The notes below the pieces were generated by a model, which was not told the DNA's origin, ran no database searches, and worked only from the letters and a program-made list of their open reading frames with translations. Below are positions 9,024 through 18,630 of a stretch of DNA of 64,000 bases, one piece after another. This DNA comes from Desulfuromonadaceae bacterium. Lineage in GTDB: Bacteria; Desulfobacterota; Desulfuromonadia; Geobacterales; Pseudopelobacteraceae. How positions within the stretch are numbered: position 1 is the first letter of the stretch; every line of letters begins with the position of its first letter. The DNA lies in NCBI GenBank assembly GCA_028712075.1, contig JAQTQX010000008.1, forward strand, positions 1-64,000, written 5' to 3'. The translations under genes and the position numbers were made by a program.

Positions 9024-12000
9024 TTACCTGGTTACATCAAAATAGCGCCCCTCTGGATGATGGAAAACCAGCGCCGAGACACTCGCTTCCGGATCCATCA
9101 TGTCACCGTCGGTTAACTGAACGCCGATATCTTCAGGCTCCAGGAGTTGGAACAACTTCTGCTGATCACTCAGCTCAGGACAGGCCGGATAGCCGAAGGA
9201 CACACGGATGCCCTGATAATCGGCATTGAACAACTGCTTTACTGTTAGAGCCGGATCATCAACAATACCCCACGAGGTACGAATCCGCTTGTGCAGAAAC
9301 TCGGCGGTCGCTTCGGCCAATTCCAACGCAAGCGCCTGCAGCAGGTGCGAATTCAGATAATCTCCCGCTTCCTTCATCGCTTCGGCTTTCTCCCGTACCC
9401 CCTGCCCGCAGCTGACAACGAACAGCGCCATACTGTCCCGTTCACCGCCGGCCAGTGGTCGGATAAAATCGGGCACACAGAGACGTTCTCCTGCTGCCTG
9501 ACGCGGAAACGTGATGCGCTGGGCTTCACTGCCAGAATCTGCCGGGTTAAAGAGCACAAGATCATTGCCATCGCTATTGGCGGGATAGTACCGATACAGC
9601 GCCTGTGGCAGGATCAGCCGCTCACGCTCTATCCGGGCGAGCATCTCCTCGACTGTGGCATGGAGCTTGAGTGCCTTTTCGTCACCTGCAGCGAGCAGTT
9701 TTTCGACCGATCCGGTCAAACCGAGATGCTTGGTATAAAGCATCTGGCGATTGAGAAAGGGGATGACCAGCTTCAGTGGAATATCGCGCAGAATGTGTTT
9801 TTCAAAATCCGGCGGCAGCAGTATTGGTGCATCTGCTATCATGCTGGCCTGATCATTGTGTTCTGTCTGACTCGCCTGACTGGCCGAATGACTCGCCACG
9901 ACATTCTGTTGACGCCCGGCCAACTCCTCCAGCAACACTCCACGCAACTCCGGATCAAACAGACGATTGGCAAGTTCCAGCCCGGCCATGGCGTCTTTGG
10001 CATACAGCACCGGCGCACCGTACGCAGGGGCAATCCGGCTGTCGGCAAAATTGCGGGAGAGCGCCGCACCACCGACCATCAACGGTGCCGAAATACCGGC
10101 AGCCTTCAAATCAGCCGCTGTCGTCACCATCTGGAGGGCGCTTTTGACCAGCAGGCCTGAGAGACCGATGAAGTCCGGTTGTTCACGCCGTGCCGCCTCG
10201 ATCAGCTCTTCCGGGCCGACTTTGATTCCCAGATTGACCACCTGAAAACCGTTGTTGGAGAGAATAATTTCCACCAGATTTTTGCCGATATCGTGGACGT
10301 CCCCCTTGACCGTAGCCAGCAGCATCTTCCCTTTGCTGGAACTCTCGCCCTTCTCCAGGTGCGGCTGCAGATGGGCCACGGCAGCCTTCATCGCCTCGGC
10401 TGACTGAAGCACCTCGGCTACGATCAGCTGATTGTCATTGAAGAGCCTCCCCACCTCTGCCATCCCGGCCATGAGCGATCCATTGATGATTTCCAGAGGA
10501 TTGTAACCCCTCGCCAAGGCAGTATCAAGATCAGCGCTCAGGCCGTTCTTGACCCCCTCAATAATGTAGAGCGGCAGACGCTCGTCCAGCGGTAGCTCTG
10601 CCGCCGGTGCATGGGAAGCCGGCTTCTTTTCGCGGAAGGCGGCAGCAAAGGCGGCCACCGGATCTTCGCCGCGCCAGAAAATCAAGTCTTCCGCCAGGCG
10701 CAGCTCTTCAGGGGGAATAGACGCATAGCGCTCCAGATTTTCGGTGTTGACGATAGCATAGGTCAGGCCAGCCTTGACTCCGTGATGGATAAATACCGCG
10801 TTCAGAACCTCCCGGCCCGCCAGCGGCAGGCCGAAAGAGACGTTGGATACGCCCAGTATCGTGCTGCACTGCGGGAATGTTTCCGCAATCAGCCGCACCC
10901 CTTCAATAGTTTCCACAGCAGAACCGATATAGGCGGCATCACCGCTCCCGACCGGAAACACCAGCGGGTCAAAGATCAGATCTTCCGGGCGCAGACCGTA
11001 CTTGTTGACCAGCAGATCGTAGGAGCGCGTGGCGACCGCCAGCTTCCGCTCACGGGTGACCGCCATACCATGCTGCGGGTCTTCATCGATACACCCCACG
11101 ACTACTGAGCCGCCGTAGCGCTTGATGAGGCCCGATATCTGGGCAAAGCGCTCCTCGCCGTCCTCAAGGTTTATAGAATTAAACAGGCATTTTCCCTGTA
11201 GCCGCTGGAGGGCCAATTCGACCACCTTCGAATCGGTGGAGTCAATCATGATCGGTGCCCGCACTTTGCGCGGCAGAAATTCAAGGATGCGAGTCATGTC
11301 TGACGTCTCATCCCGATCCGGATTGGCCACGCAGATATCAATCACCTGAGCACCGTTTCTGACCTGATCCCGGGCAATTTCAGCACCCTCCTCAAAACGT
11401 TCTGCAACAATCATGTTCTTGAACTTGCGGGAGCCGATGACGTTGGTCCGCTCACCCACCAGAACCGGGCGGGCATCATCCTCGATCACCAGAGTTTCTA
11501 TGCCGGACACTACGCGGCGGCGCGGGGCGACGGCACGGCGGGGCGCCCGTCCTTCAACCATGCGTGCAATCGCAGCAATGTGGGCCGGAGTTGTGCCGCA
11601 GCAGCCGCCAACGATGTTGAGCCACCCTTCATCGACAAAGCGGGAAAGCTTGGCTGCCAGCGATTCCGGCGATTCGGCATAGTGCCCATCTTCATCGGGC
11701 AGCCCGGCGTTTGGATAGACCGAAACATGGCAGTTCGCCAGCCCCGACAAAGTGCGCAGATGGTCAGTCATAAATTCCGGGCCGGTAGCGCAGTTCAGAC
11801 CAATGCTGATCAGGCCGAGATTGTCCTCAAGGTGGGCGAGACTTGTGTAGAGCGCCTCAACCCCCTGCCCGGCAAGCATGGTCCCGGTCGGTTCGATCGT
11901 TCCGGAAATCATGAGAGGAACCCTCTGGCCGCACTCCGCAAATGCCAGTCTGATTCCTTCCGCTGCCGCTTTCAAATTGAGAGTATCCTGCGCAGTTTCT

Positions 12001-12479
12001 AGCAGCAGCAGATCAACGCCACCTGCCATGAGGCCGAGGGTTTGTCCTCTGAAAGCCTCCACCAGCTGGCTAAACGTTACGCCTCCGGTAACCGAAATGG
12101 TGCGCGTCGTCGGCCCCATTGATCCGGCCACCCAGCGTGGTTTTTGCGGGGTTGAAAAGGCATCGCAGCTGCGGCGGGCGATCAGAGCCGCCTGGCGATT
12201 CAGTTCATACACCTGATCCTGCAGACCGTACTCCGCAAGGACAATGGAGGTTGAACCAAACGAGTCGGTCTCGACAATATCAGCCCCGGCAGCCAGATAG
12301 GCACAATGCACATCCTCAATAACATCGGGGCGGGTCAGCGTCAGATATTCGTTGCACCCCTCGTATTCGGCGCCGCCGAAATCCACTGCGGTCAGATTGC
12401 GAGACTGGAGTTGAGTGCCCATAGCCCCGTCAATAACCAGAATTCGTTCGGCAAGGGCGGAAAGGATGCTTTGAGTCAT
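9024..12479 (-). CDS. metH: Cobalamin-dependent methionine synthase
   Basis: Transfers a methyl group from methyltetrahydrofolate to homocysteine through B12. All four modules are present in about 1151 residues. The homocysteine domain carries zinc cysteines (GLNCATG and GGCCGTTP), and the pterin-binding domain follows. The cap and B12 domain has DVHDIGKN, whose His coordinates cobalt. The C-terminal reactivation domain has the [11 protein letters not shown]-adenosylmethionine motif. The ATG at 12479 has GGAGGA about 9 bases upstream; the open frame extends 13 codons further. The 90 bases before the gene are too short for a cobalamin riboswitch, and none is seen. Confidence 0.96.
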   Translation of the reverse strand: MTQSILSALAERILVIDGAMGTQLQSRNLTAVDFGGAEYEGCNEYLTLTRPDVIEDVHCAYLAAGADIVETDSFGSTSIVLAEYGLQDQVYELNRQAALIARRSCDAFSTPQKPRWVAGSMGPTTRTISVTGGVTFSQLVEAFRGQTLGLMAGGVDLLLLETAQDTLNLKAAAEGIRLAFAECGQRVPLMISGTIEPTGTMLAGQGVEALYTSLAHLEDNLGLISIGLNCATGPEFMTDHLRTLSGLANCHVSVYPNAGLPDEDGHYAESPESLAAKLSRFVDEGWLNIVGGCCGTTPAHIAAIARMVEGRAPRRAVAPRRRVVSGIETLVIEDDARPVLVGERTNVIGSRKFKNMIVAERFEEGAEIARDQVRNGAQVIDICVANPDRDETSDMTRILEFLPRKVRAPIMIDSTDSKVVELALQRLQGKCLFNSINLEDGEERFAQISGLIKRYGGSVVVGCIDEDPQHGMAVTRERKLAVATRSYDLLVNKYGLRPEDLIFDPLVFPVGSGDAAYIGSAVETIEGVRLIAETFPQCSTILGVSNVSFGLPLAGREVLNAVFIHHGVKAGLTYAIVNTENLERYASIPPEELRLAEDLIFWRGEDPVAAFAAAFREKKPASHAPAAELPLDERLPLYIIEGVKNGLSADLDTALARGYNPLEIINGSLMAGMAEVGRLFNDNQLIVAEVLQSAEAMKAAVAHLQPHLEKGESSSKGKMLLATVKGDVHDIGKNLVEIILSNNGFQVVNLGIKVGPEELIEAARREQPDFIGLSGLLVKSALQMVTTAADLKAAGISAPLMVGGAALSRNFADSRIAPAYGAPVLYAKDAMAGLELANRLFDPELRGVLLEELAGRQQNVVASHSASQASQTEHNDQASMIADAPILLPPDFEKHILRDIPLKLVIPFLNRQMLYTKHLGLTGSVEKLLAAGDEKALKLHATVEEMLARIERERLILPQALYRYYPANSDGNDLVLFNPADSGSEAQRITFPRQAAGERLCVPDFIRPLAGGERDSMALFVVSCGQGVREKAEAMKEAGDYLNSHLLQALALELAEATAEFLHKRIRTSWGIVDDPALTVKQLFNADYQGIRVSFGYPACPELSDQQKLFQLLEPEDIGVQLTDGDMMDPEASVSALVFHHPEGRYFDVTR

Positions 12480-12569
12480 GTTGGATTCCTCCAGCTTGAT
12501 AACCAATAGTGTGTGCAATACTACCTTTTTGAAAAGAGCCTGTCACCCGCTAAACAAAAAATTATTCTA

Positions 12570-14945
12570 TTACGTTCTCAGCGTCACCACCGTAGCGCCA
12601 TCCCGCCCTTCATGCGGTTCACCCGGACGGAGATCCTCGACCAGCGGATTCCGTTCCAGTTCTTCCCGCACCGCGTCGCGCAGCCGGCCGGTGCCGATTC
12701 CGTGAATAACCCGCACCTCTTGCAAGCCAGCAGCGGCGGCATGATTGATAAACGGCTCCAGTTCAGCCAGCGCCTCATCAACGCGCAGACCGATCAGCTT
12801 CAGTTCGCGCTGTTCACTCTCCACAATGGCGGTTTTCCACTTTAACACCGGTTGTTTTTTACCCGCTTTGTCTCCGGTAGCCAGAGGTCGGACCAATTCA
12901 GCCAGCGGGACATCAAGTTCCATCCGCCCGACCCGTATTCGAGTTTTGCCGTTCCGTTCGTCATACGACAGCACGGTGCCGTTACACCCCAACGAGCGGA
13001 CATGAACAAGATCTCCCGCCTTCACCGACTGCACCGGGAGCAATTCCTGCCCTGCGGCAAGCGGTTTGATCTGCTCGGTCAATTCGACTTCGACCCGACG
13101 TAACTTCTCAACGATATCACTCCGTTTCTCCCGCTTCAGCGCGTCCAATATTTCATTCATTTTTCGCCGTGTCGCGGAGATAAGCTCTTTGGCTTCTCCC
13201 CACGCTTTTTCGGCAGCTTCCCGGCGGATGCGGTCAACCTCGGCCGCACGCGCGCGGAGCTCCGCATCACGCTCGTTCTGTTGCCGTTCCTTTTCGTGCA
13301 GATCACGGCGCGCCTGCTCGAGTTCATTGCGCCGCTGACGCAGTTCCGTTAGCAATGAAGCAAACTCGCTGCCGGCATTACCGAGCATTTGGCGGGCAAA
13401 GGCGATGACCCGTTCCGGCATGCCGAACCGGCGGGCTATTTCCACCGCATGCGACTGTCCCGGTTCCCCGACGATCAGACGGTAGAGCGGCGTAAAACTG
13501 GCGTCGTCGAAGGCCATCCCCGCGTTGATCATCCCGGGAGTGCGATGGACAAAACCGATGATGTCGCTCAGGTGAGTGGTGGCAATGACCATGCTCCCCT
13601 GCTGTTGCAGTTCATGCAGCACGCCGCAGGCAATTGCCGCCCCCTGCAGCGGTTCGGTGCCCGCTCCCAGCTCATCCAGCAGCACCAGACTGTGGGGGCC
13701 GCTCTGCTGCAGAATGGTGGTGACGCGCGCGGCATGTGCCGAAAAAGTTGAATGGCTCTGCTCAATCGACTGGTCGTCACCAATATCAACCAGCAACGAA
13801 TGAATCAGAGGAAAGATGGATCGCGGGCCAGCCGGTACCGGAAGACCGGAAAGTGCCATTAAAACCAGCATCCCCGCCGTCTTAAGAGCAATGGTCTTGC
13901 CGCCGGCGTTGGGGCCGGTGATTACCATGACTGTACCGGAGTCAGAAACTGCTCCACCCAAAGAGAGGCCGAGCGGTTCGACAGTCTTGAGTGCCCCCCG
14001 CTTCTGCATCAACAGCAGCAACGGGTGGCGGGCATCGACCAGATGCAGTTCCCCCTGCTCGCTGATTCTGGCCGGTTCCAGATTGTACTCACTGGCAAAA
14101 CGCGCCATACAGTTGAGCGTGTCAAGCTCCAGAAGCGTTTCAAAGCAGGCGGCAATCTGTTCGGAATCCTCGCGGATCCAGCTTGAGAGCTGGCGCAGAA
14201 TACGGATTTCCTCGGCTTTTTCCTCGGCGGTCATATTTTCCAGTTCATTGGCAAACGGGATAATTTCCAGCGGCTCCATGAAAGCGGTTTCCCCGGAGGA
14301 GGAGACGTCATGCACAACCCCCTTGACCATCCCCTTGGAATCCATACGCACCGGAATGACCCAGCGCCCGGAGCGTTGCGTAATAAAATCATCCTGCAGA
14401 AATTTTTCAATGTCGCTATTGTGGATAATTTCCTCTATTTTTTTGCGGATGCGCCCCGCAAGGCTCCGTTTGGCCCGGCGGGTCTCCCGGAGCAGGGGCG
14501 AGGCGGAATCCATGATGCTGCCGTCACTATTGATCGATGCGGTCAGCGGCTCAAGAATGTCTGAAAAACTCCGGAGTTGCGGTTCGATTGATTTCAGGAG
14601 CGGGATGTCTTCCCGATGTCTGAATTGACGATTCAGGGACCCATAAAGACGCAGCACCGGGATGAACAGCAGCAGTTCCTGCGGCGCAAGGATCGCCCCG
14701 GTCGGACGCAGCAACTCAAGCGATGGACGGATATCCTCAAATGTTCCGATATCGAGCGCAATACCGAACCGGTCAAGTGCGCGAATCTCGTCAATTCGGC
14801 CCGATATTATGGTAATTTCCGGCAGTGAATCACGTGGCCGGATGTTGTTGATCTGCTCAACCGTACAGCTGCTGTGGGCATGACGGGTGATTTCGGCAAG
14901 AAGTCGGTCAAATTCAAGCCTGGAAATTGTTTCAGAAGCTATCAT
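12570..14945 (-). CDS. mutS2: MutS2-family ATPase with C-terminal Smr domain
   Basis: A 791-residue MutS paralogue of the MutS2 type, which lacks the mismatch-reading domain. The Walker A motif GPNAGGKT is near residue 342, Walker B includes LLDELGAGTEP, and a long charged coiled coil follows the ATPase. The last 77 residues form an Smr domain with an intact HGIGTG motif. Oddity: where Smr proteins usually read LDLRG, this one reads LKLIG, replacing the Asp and Arg tied to nuclease activity. Known roles of the family are suppression of recombination and rescue of collided ribosomes; which applies here is open. It is followed by metH on the same strand. Confidence 0.93.
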   Translation of the reverse strand: MIASETISRLEFDRLLAEITRHAHSSCTVEQINNIRPRDSLPEITIISGRIDEIRALDRFGIALDIGTFEDIRPSLELLRPTGAILAPQELLLFIPVLRLYGSLNRQFRHREDIPLLKSIEPQLRSFSDILEPLTASINSDGSIMDSASPLLRETRRAKRSLAGRIRKKIEEIIHNSDIEKFLQDDFITQRSGRWVIPVRMDSKGMVKGVVHDVSSSGETAFMEPLEIIPFANELENMTAEEKAEEIRILRQLSSWIREDSEQIAACFETLLELDTLNCMARFASEYNLEPARISEQGELHLVDARHPLLLLMQKRGALKTVEPLGLSLGGAVSDSGTVMVITGPNAGGKTIALKTAGMLVLMALSGLPVPAGPRSIFPLIHSLLVDIGDDQSIEQSHSTFSAHAARVTTILQQSGPHSLVLLDELGAGTEPLQGAAIACGVLHELQQQGSMVIATTHLSDIIGFVHRTPGMINAGMAFDDASFTPLYRLIVGEPGQSHAVEIARRFGMPERVIAFARQMLGNAGSEFASLLTELRQRRNELEQARRDLHEKERQQNERDAELRARAAEVDRIRREAAEKAWGEAKELISATRRKMNEILDALKREKRSDIVEKLRRVEVELTEQIKPLAAGQELLPVQSVKAGDLVHVRSLGCNGTVLSYDERNGKTRIRVGRMELDVPLAELVRPLATGDKAGKKQPVLKWKTAIVESEQRELKLIGLRVDEALAELEPFINHAAAAGLQEVRVIHGIGTGRLRDAVREELERNPLVEDLRPGEPHEGRDGATVVTLRT

Positions 14946-15356
14946 GGTGGCAACCTTTATCTATCGGGTACAAATCACAAATCAGGCGGTCTCTTCGGCT
15001 CATGTCTTGGTCTGGCCGGGACGCACTGAGCACAAATCGTGGTTGTTGTCAGGCTGGCGAGTCCTAGCGGATTCTGAATTACACGTATATCATACCCGTG
15101 ACGTGCGCTGTCAATAATCGACACCATAACGTGAGTCAAGCTGCTTCCTGGTATCTGTAATATTCTCTCTCGATTGCTGCCGGTGAAGTGGATCATCACC
15201 CTCATCGCCATCAAGATCGTGATATACCCGATAGAGATGCATCGCGGTCATTGATTCTTTTGCTCGTTATGCGCTATTCTCCAACGTTGAAGAATATTGC
15301 CCCGGTCGCTTTTATCCGGGTCCCTTTTCCAGCTCAGCTGAGAGTTCAGAGGTTTT
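14946..15356. other. Intergenic region between divergent mutS2 and the CorA-like gene
   Basis: A 411-base spacer that must hold the promoters of both divergent neighbours. I could not pick a convincing -35/-10 pair. A GAGG ribosome-binding site lies just before the ATG at 15357. The only other content is a doubtful short reading frame on the minus strand, listed separately. No repeat, hairpin with a T run, or RNA gene was recognised. Confidence 0.5.
14975..15205 (-). CDS. Doubtful small ORF, about 76 residues
   Basis: An open frame in the spacer upstream of mutS2. The front half reads like a folded protein, with alternating hydrophobic residues and a segment HGYDIRVIQNP. The rear half is rich in Pro, Arg and Thr and looks non-coding. 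A GAGG lies a few bases before one of several clustered ATG codons. I do not recognise a family. It could be a degraded gene end or chance. It is listed because the spacer is otherwise empty. Confidence 0.22.
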   Translation of the reverse strand: MRVMIHFTGSNRERILQIPGSSLTHVMVSIIDSARHGYDIRVIQNPLGLASLTTTTICAQCVPARPRHEPKRPPDL

Positions 15357-16655
15357 ATGACTAACGACGAAACAATTCAGGAGCATCTCGCCCACATAAA
15401 GGTACTGCTCGACGGCCACGAATTGCCTGAAACCCAGGCCTTTACGCAGAACGGGCTGAAATTGAGAGGGGTGCTGGAGGCGCTTGCCCCCGAACAGATC
15501 GCCCGTATTCTGGAGGAGTTGACCGCTGATGAACAGCAGAACATTTGGCAGTTTGTTCCTGATGCGATAAAGGAGGAGATCCTGCTGGAAGTCGAGGATT
15601 CGGTCCGCGTGGAGTTGCTCTTCGAGGTAACACCGCAGATACAGAGCAGGAAGATCCGGGTTTTTGACCTTCACGAAGGGCGTTTGCGACAGATTCCCAT
15701 TGAAACCCGCGAGGATCTGGCACAGGCCAGGCCGATCTGGATCGATCTGGTGACTCCCGAAGATAACGAACTCGCCTGGACCAGCAAGGTTTTTGGCGTA
15801 GAATTGCCCGATCCGCGCGAGCTGACCGATCTGGAGACCAGTGCCCGTTTCTATGTTGAGGACAATGGCGAGGTGCATTTGCACTCTGATTTTCTCCTTG
15901 ACCGGGAGGACGAATCACGCAACGTCATGGTAGCCTTTATTCTCAAAGAGGGGACGCTTTTTTCGATCAGAAACGAGGAGTTGCCGGTATTCCGTCTGCA
16001 GCGACTGCGTGCCCGGGCCCAGTCCGGTTACGTTACCGAAGCGAAAGATGTGCTTCTTGACCTTTATGCTGCCGATGTTGAGTATTCGGCCAACGCTCTT
16101 GAGGATGTTTATTCAGAGCTGGAAGCTGTGGGGAAGCAGGTTTACGGCACCAACATGACCGACGAGGAATCGGCGAAGATTCTCGCCTCCATCGCCGAGG
16201 AGGAGGACGTTAACGGGCGCATCCGCCGCAATGTGCGTGACACTCGGCGGGCCTTGTCGTTTCTGATGCGCGGTAAATTTTTGTCGGAAGCACAGCATGA
16301 GGATGTGCGCGAGATCCTGCGCGATATCGAGTCCCTGGACGGCCATACCGCGTTCCTGTTCAATAAAATCAACTTTCTGATGGATGCCATTGTCGGCTTC
16401 GTCAACATCAACCAGAACAAGGTCATCAAGCAGCTGACGATAATCAGCATCATTTTTATGCCGCTCAATTTTCTGGCCGGTGTCGGCGGCATGTCGGAAT
16501 ATTCGATGATGACGACAGGGATACCGTGGCCCGTTTCATACACCATATTTACCATAGCGATGGTTCTGGTCGGCTGGATCACCTATGTCTGTCTGCGGTA
16601 TTTCGGCAATCGCAAGTTAAAGAGCAACCCGGCAACAATCAGGAAGATGCTCTGA
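15357..16655 (+). CDS. CorA-family divalent cation transporter with MgtE_N-like N-terminal region
   Basis: A 432-residue inner-membrane protein. Residues 35-95 (APEQIARILEEL, then repeated short helices) resemble the MgtE N-domain superhelix. Residues 100-330 look like the CorA cytoplasmic funnel, and two transmembrane helices close the protein. The CorA pore signature after the first helix, normally GMN, here reads GGMSEYS near residue 377. Magnesium or cobalt transport is the family function; with this variant signature the ion is uncertain. The gene stands alone on the plus strand, with 227 bases before recO. Confidence 0.85.
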   Translation: MTNDETIQEHLAHIKVLLDGHELPETQAFTQNGLKLRGVLEALAPEQIARILEELTADEQQNIWQFVPDAIKEEILLEVEDSVRVELLFEVTPQIQSRKIRVFDLHEGRLRQIPIETREDLAQARPIWIDLVTPEDNELAWTSKVFGVELPDPRELTDLETSARFYVEDNGEVHLHSDFLLDREDESRNVMVAFILKEGTLFSIRNEELPVFRLQRLRARAQSGYVTEAKDVLLDLYAADVEYSANALEDVYSELEAVGKQVYGTNMTDEESAKILASIAEEEDVNGRIRRNVRDTRRALSFLMRGKFLSEAQHEDVREILRDIESLDGHTAFLFNKINFLMDAIVGFVNINQNKVIKQLTIISIIFMPLNFLAGVGGMSEYSMMTTGIPWPVSYTIFTIAMVLVGWITYVCLRYFGNRKLKSNPATIRKML

Positions 16656-16881
16656 AAAAATATCGGCTTCAGCACCATCGCTACAAGTTGGGCAGTGGTT
16701 GGTGCACCATTAAGAGTATTTGCCCTGTCTGGATTTCTTGATCGACATGTGCGACCTCCGATGTGGATTAAGATGCAGACGGAAGAAGTGTCTGACAGAA
16801 AAACCGTCAGGTGTCCTCCCGCCACGTTATGCATCTGAATCTCTTTACCTGTATTCTGACTGGCAGGAGTAGCAAAATAGT

Positions 16882-17613
16882 ATGCAGATGGAAAGACTTC
16901 AGGCAGTTGTCCTTTCAAGCATCGATTACGGTGAACGTGACCGGATTGTATCGCTGTTTACTCTGGAACATGGTCGCCTGAAGGGTTTTGCCCGTGGCGC
17001 CCGCAACAGCCGCAAGCGCTTCGGGCCAGCGCTGGAATCCTTCGCCCGGATAGATGTCCAGTTAAGCCACAAGGACGGGCTCTCTTCGTTGCAAAGCGCC
17101 GATGTAATATCACTTTACACCGGCATTCGCGGTGATCTCGGTACTATTGCCCATGGATTATACGCATGCGAGCTGGTCGAGTTCCTCACACCGGAGGGGC
17201 ATCCGTTACCGCGTCTGTTCCGTCTGTTGATAGCTTATCTTGAGCACCTTGACGGGAAGCATGGTGACACCCCCAGTCGCCGTATGTTTGAAATCAACCT
17301 GCTGAACATTCTCGGTTACCGCCCTTCTCTGGAAGAGTGCAGCCGTTGCGGCTCTCAATTTACCAGGCAGGGCGCCTTCATTCAGCAGGGGGGCGAACTA
17401 CTCTGCCGATTCTGCACTGCCACAGGGAGAACAATCGCGTTGACAACCCTGCAGCGGTTGAAAGCGTGCCTGTCAACAGGACACTTTGACCAGATCGATT
17501 TCGATATTGAGGCTCAGTTACAGGGTGGCGCCTTGCTCGATGCCGCACTCTGCTCACACTCGTCGCGAAAGTTCAAGTGTCTGGATTTTCTGCAGCAGAC
17601 CTGTGGTGACTGA
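16882..17613 (+). CDS. recO: DNA repair protein RecO
   Basis: Recombination mediator that works with RecR to load RecA onto SSB-coated single-stranded DNA. The 243-residue length is typical. An N-terminal OB fold (residues 5-80, including EHGRLKGFARGARNSR) is followed by a helical domain with a zinc-finger-like pair, CSRCG and CRFC, near residues 155-185. GGAG lies upstream of the first ATG, and a second ATG two codons later is equally possible. RecR is encoded about 14 kb further on in this window. Confidence 0.92.
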   Translation: MQMERLQAVVLSSIDYGERDRIVSLFTLEHGRLKGFARGARNSRKRFGPALESFARIDVQLSHKDGLSSLQSADVISLYTGIRGDLGTIAHGLYACELVEFLTPEGHPLPRLFRLLIAYLEHLDGKHGDTPSRRMFEINLLNILGYRPSLEECSRCGSQFTRQGAFIQQGGELLCRFCTATGRTIALTTLQRLKACLSTGHFDQIDFDIEAQLQGGALLDAALCSHSSRKFKCLDFLQQTCGD

Positions 17614-17618
17614 CTGTC

Positions 17619-17646
17619 TTGACATTTTAAAAATCGTGATTATGTT
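17619..17646 (+). promoter_or_regulatory. Sigma70-like promoter for the small heat-shock gene
   Basis: TTGACA at 17619-17624 and TATGTT at 17641-17646 are separated by 16 bases, just after the recO stop. The distance to the heat-shock gene start is about 55 bases. I see no CIRCE element and no clear sigma32 -10 box, so heat regulation is not shown by the sequence. Confidence 0.5.
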
Positions 17647-17699
17647 TCCATCAGGCGCGGAATTCCGTCACCACAACCGTTCATAAGGAGGACACGATC

Positions 17700-18146
17700 A
17701 TGGCACTCGTAAAGTACAACCCACTGCGAGATTTGCGCACCATGCAGGAGCAGATGAACAGGCTCCTCAATCTTTCCTGGAATCACGATCTTCCGAGCGA
17801 GGATATCAAGGAGGGATTGTGGCAGCCGGCAGTCGATATTTACGAAACGGCTGACTCGATTATTATCAAGGCCGAGCTTCCCGACGTTGACCAGAAGGAC
17901 ATTGAGGTGCGGATTGAGGATAGCACCCTGATTCTGAAAGGTGAGCGCAAACACGAGGATGAAGTAAAAAAAGAGAATTATCACCGGATTGAACGGTATT
18001 TCGGCACGTTTCAACGCAGCTTTACTCTCCCGACAACGATCGATCAGGAGAAGGTTGCCGCCAGCTGCGAGAAGGGGGTGTTGACGATTTCACTCCCTAA
18101 AAAGGAAGAAACAAAACCGAAGCAGATCAATATTCAGGTGAAATAG
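17700..18146 (+). CDS. Hsp20/alpha-crystallin small heat-shock protein
   Basis: ATP-independent holdase chaperone of 148 residues. The alpha-crystallin domain spans roughly residues 40-135 (WQPAVDIYET through GVLTISLPKKEE) and is preceded by a short N-terminal arm that carries an LLNLSWNHD segment. AAGGAGGA stands 6 bases before the ATG. It should form oligomers that bind unfolding proteins in the cytoplasm. The gene appears monocistronic: it has its own promoter in the gap after recO and a large hairpin beyond its stop. Confidence 0.94.
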   Translation: MALVKYNPLRDLRTMQEQMNRLLNLSWNHDLPSEDIKEGLWQPAVDIYETADSIIIKAELPDVDQKDIEVRIEDSTLILKGERKHEDEVKKENYHRIERYFGTFQRSFTLPTTIDQEKVAASCEKGVLTISLPKKEETKPKQINIQVK

Positions 18147-18162
18147 GGGGGAGATGCTTGAT

Positions 18163-18200
18163 ACACACCGAGAGCCGGGGGAGCCCGGCTTTCGGTGTGT
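18163..18200. terminator. Large hairpin between convergent hsp20 and tatA
   Basis: A 17-bp stem (arms beginning ACACACCGA and ending TCGGTGTGT, one G-T pair) closes a 4-base loop. It lies in the 73-base gap between two converging genes and so could end transcription from both sides. Neither side has a run of T, so it is not a textbook intrinsic terminator; it may instead block 3' exonucleases. Confidence 0.6.
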
Positions 18201-18219
18201 AGGACAGACATGAGAGGTA

Positions 18220-18513
18220 TCAGGCTGAAGGTGTTTCCTTGTGTGCGACCGGCTGTGGTTCCTTCACCGTGCGGAATGGTTCTGACTCATCTGAAGCAGT
18301 GGATGCCTGCACCTGAGGTGCCGGCTCCTTGACACTCTCTTCAGTTTTGTTCGCCTCTTCCTGGACTGACCGCTGAAACCCTTCCGAAGCTTTTTTGAAT
18401 TCCGCAAGCCCCTTTCCAAGCGACTTTGCCAACTCCGGCAGTTTATTCGGCCCGATGACTATCAGAGCTATAACGAGAATTATAATCATTTCCGGCATGC
18501 CGATTCCAAACAT
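18220..18513 (-). CDS. tatA: Twin-arginine translocase subunit TatA/TatE
   Basis: Small inner-membrane pore component that exports folded proteins. The 97-residue protein has the typical FGIGMPE start, one transmembrane helix (residues 7-23), a hinge and an amphipathic helix ([16 protein letters not shown]), then an acidic, disordered tail. No tatB-like or tatC gene lies next to it. Unlike TatB, the tail is short. In the Geobacter group tatA copies are often dispersed, so which partner TatC it uses cannot be told. Confidence 0.9.
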   Translation of the reverse strand: MFGIGMPEMIIILVIALIVIGPNKLPELAKSLGKGLAEFKKASEGFQRSVQEEANKTEESVKEPAPQVQASTASDESEPFRTVKEPQPVAHKETPSA

Positions 18514-18630
18514 GAACGTTTCTCCTTATCAATACAAATCAAATGTAGCACATTAAAGCCGGAAATCTGCCAGTTGGCAATAAAAATATGACGCCAGGTC
18601 AGGCTGACGGCATCGGACCAGTATCGGTTT

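Noticed and set aside
12480-12569. Cobalamin or SAM riboswitch before metH
   Set aside because: The spacer to mutS2 is only 90 bases and has no B12-box or SAM-aptamer pattern.
16583-16918. Minus-strand open frame with a hydrophobic end between the CorA-like gene and recO
   Set aside because: It overlaps both real genes in antisense, its hydrophobic part mirrors the CorA-like C-terminus, and it has no ribosome-binding site.
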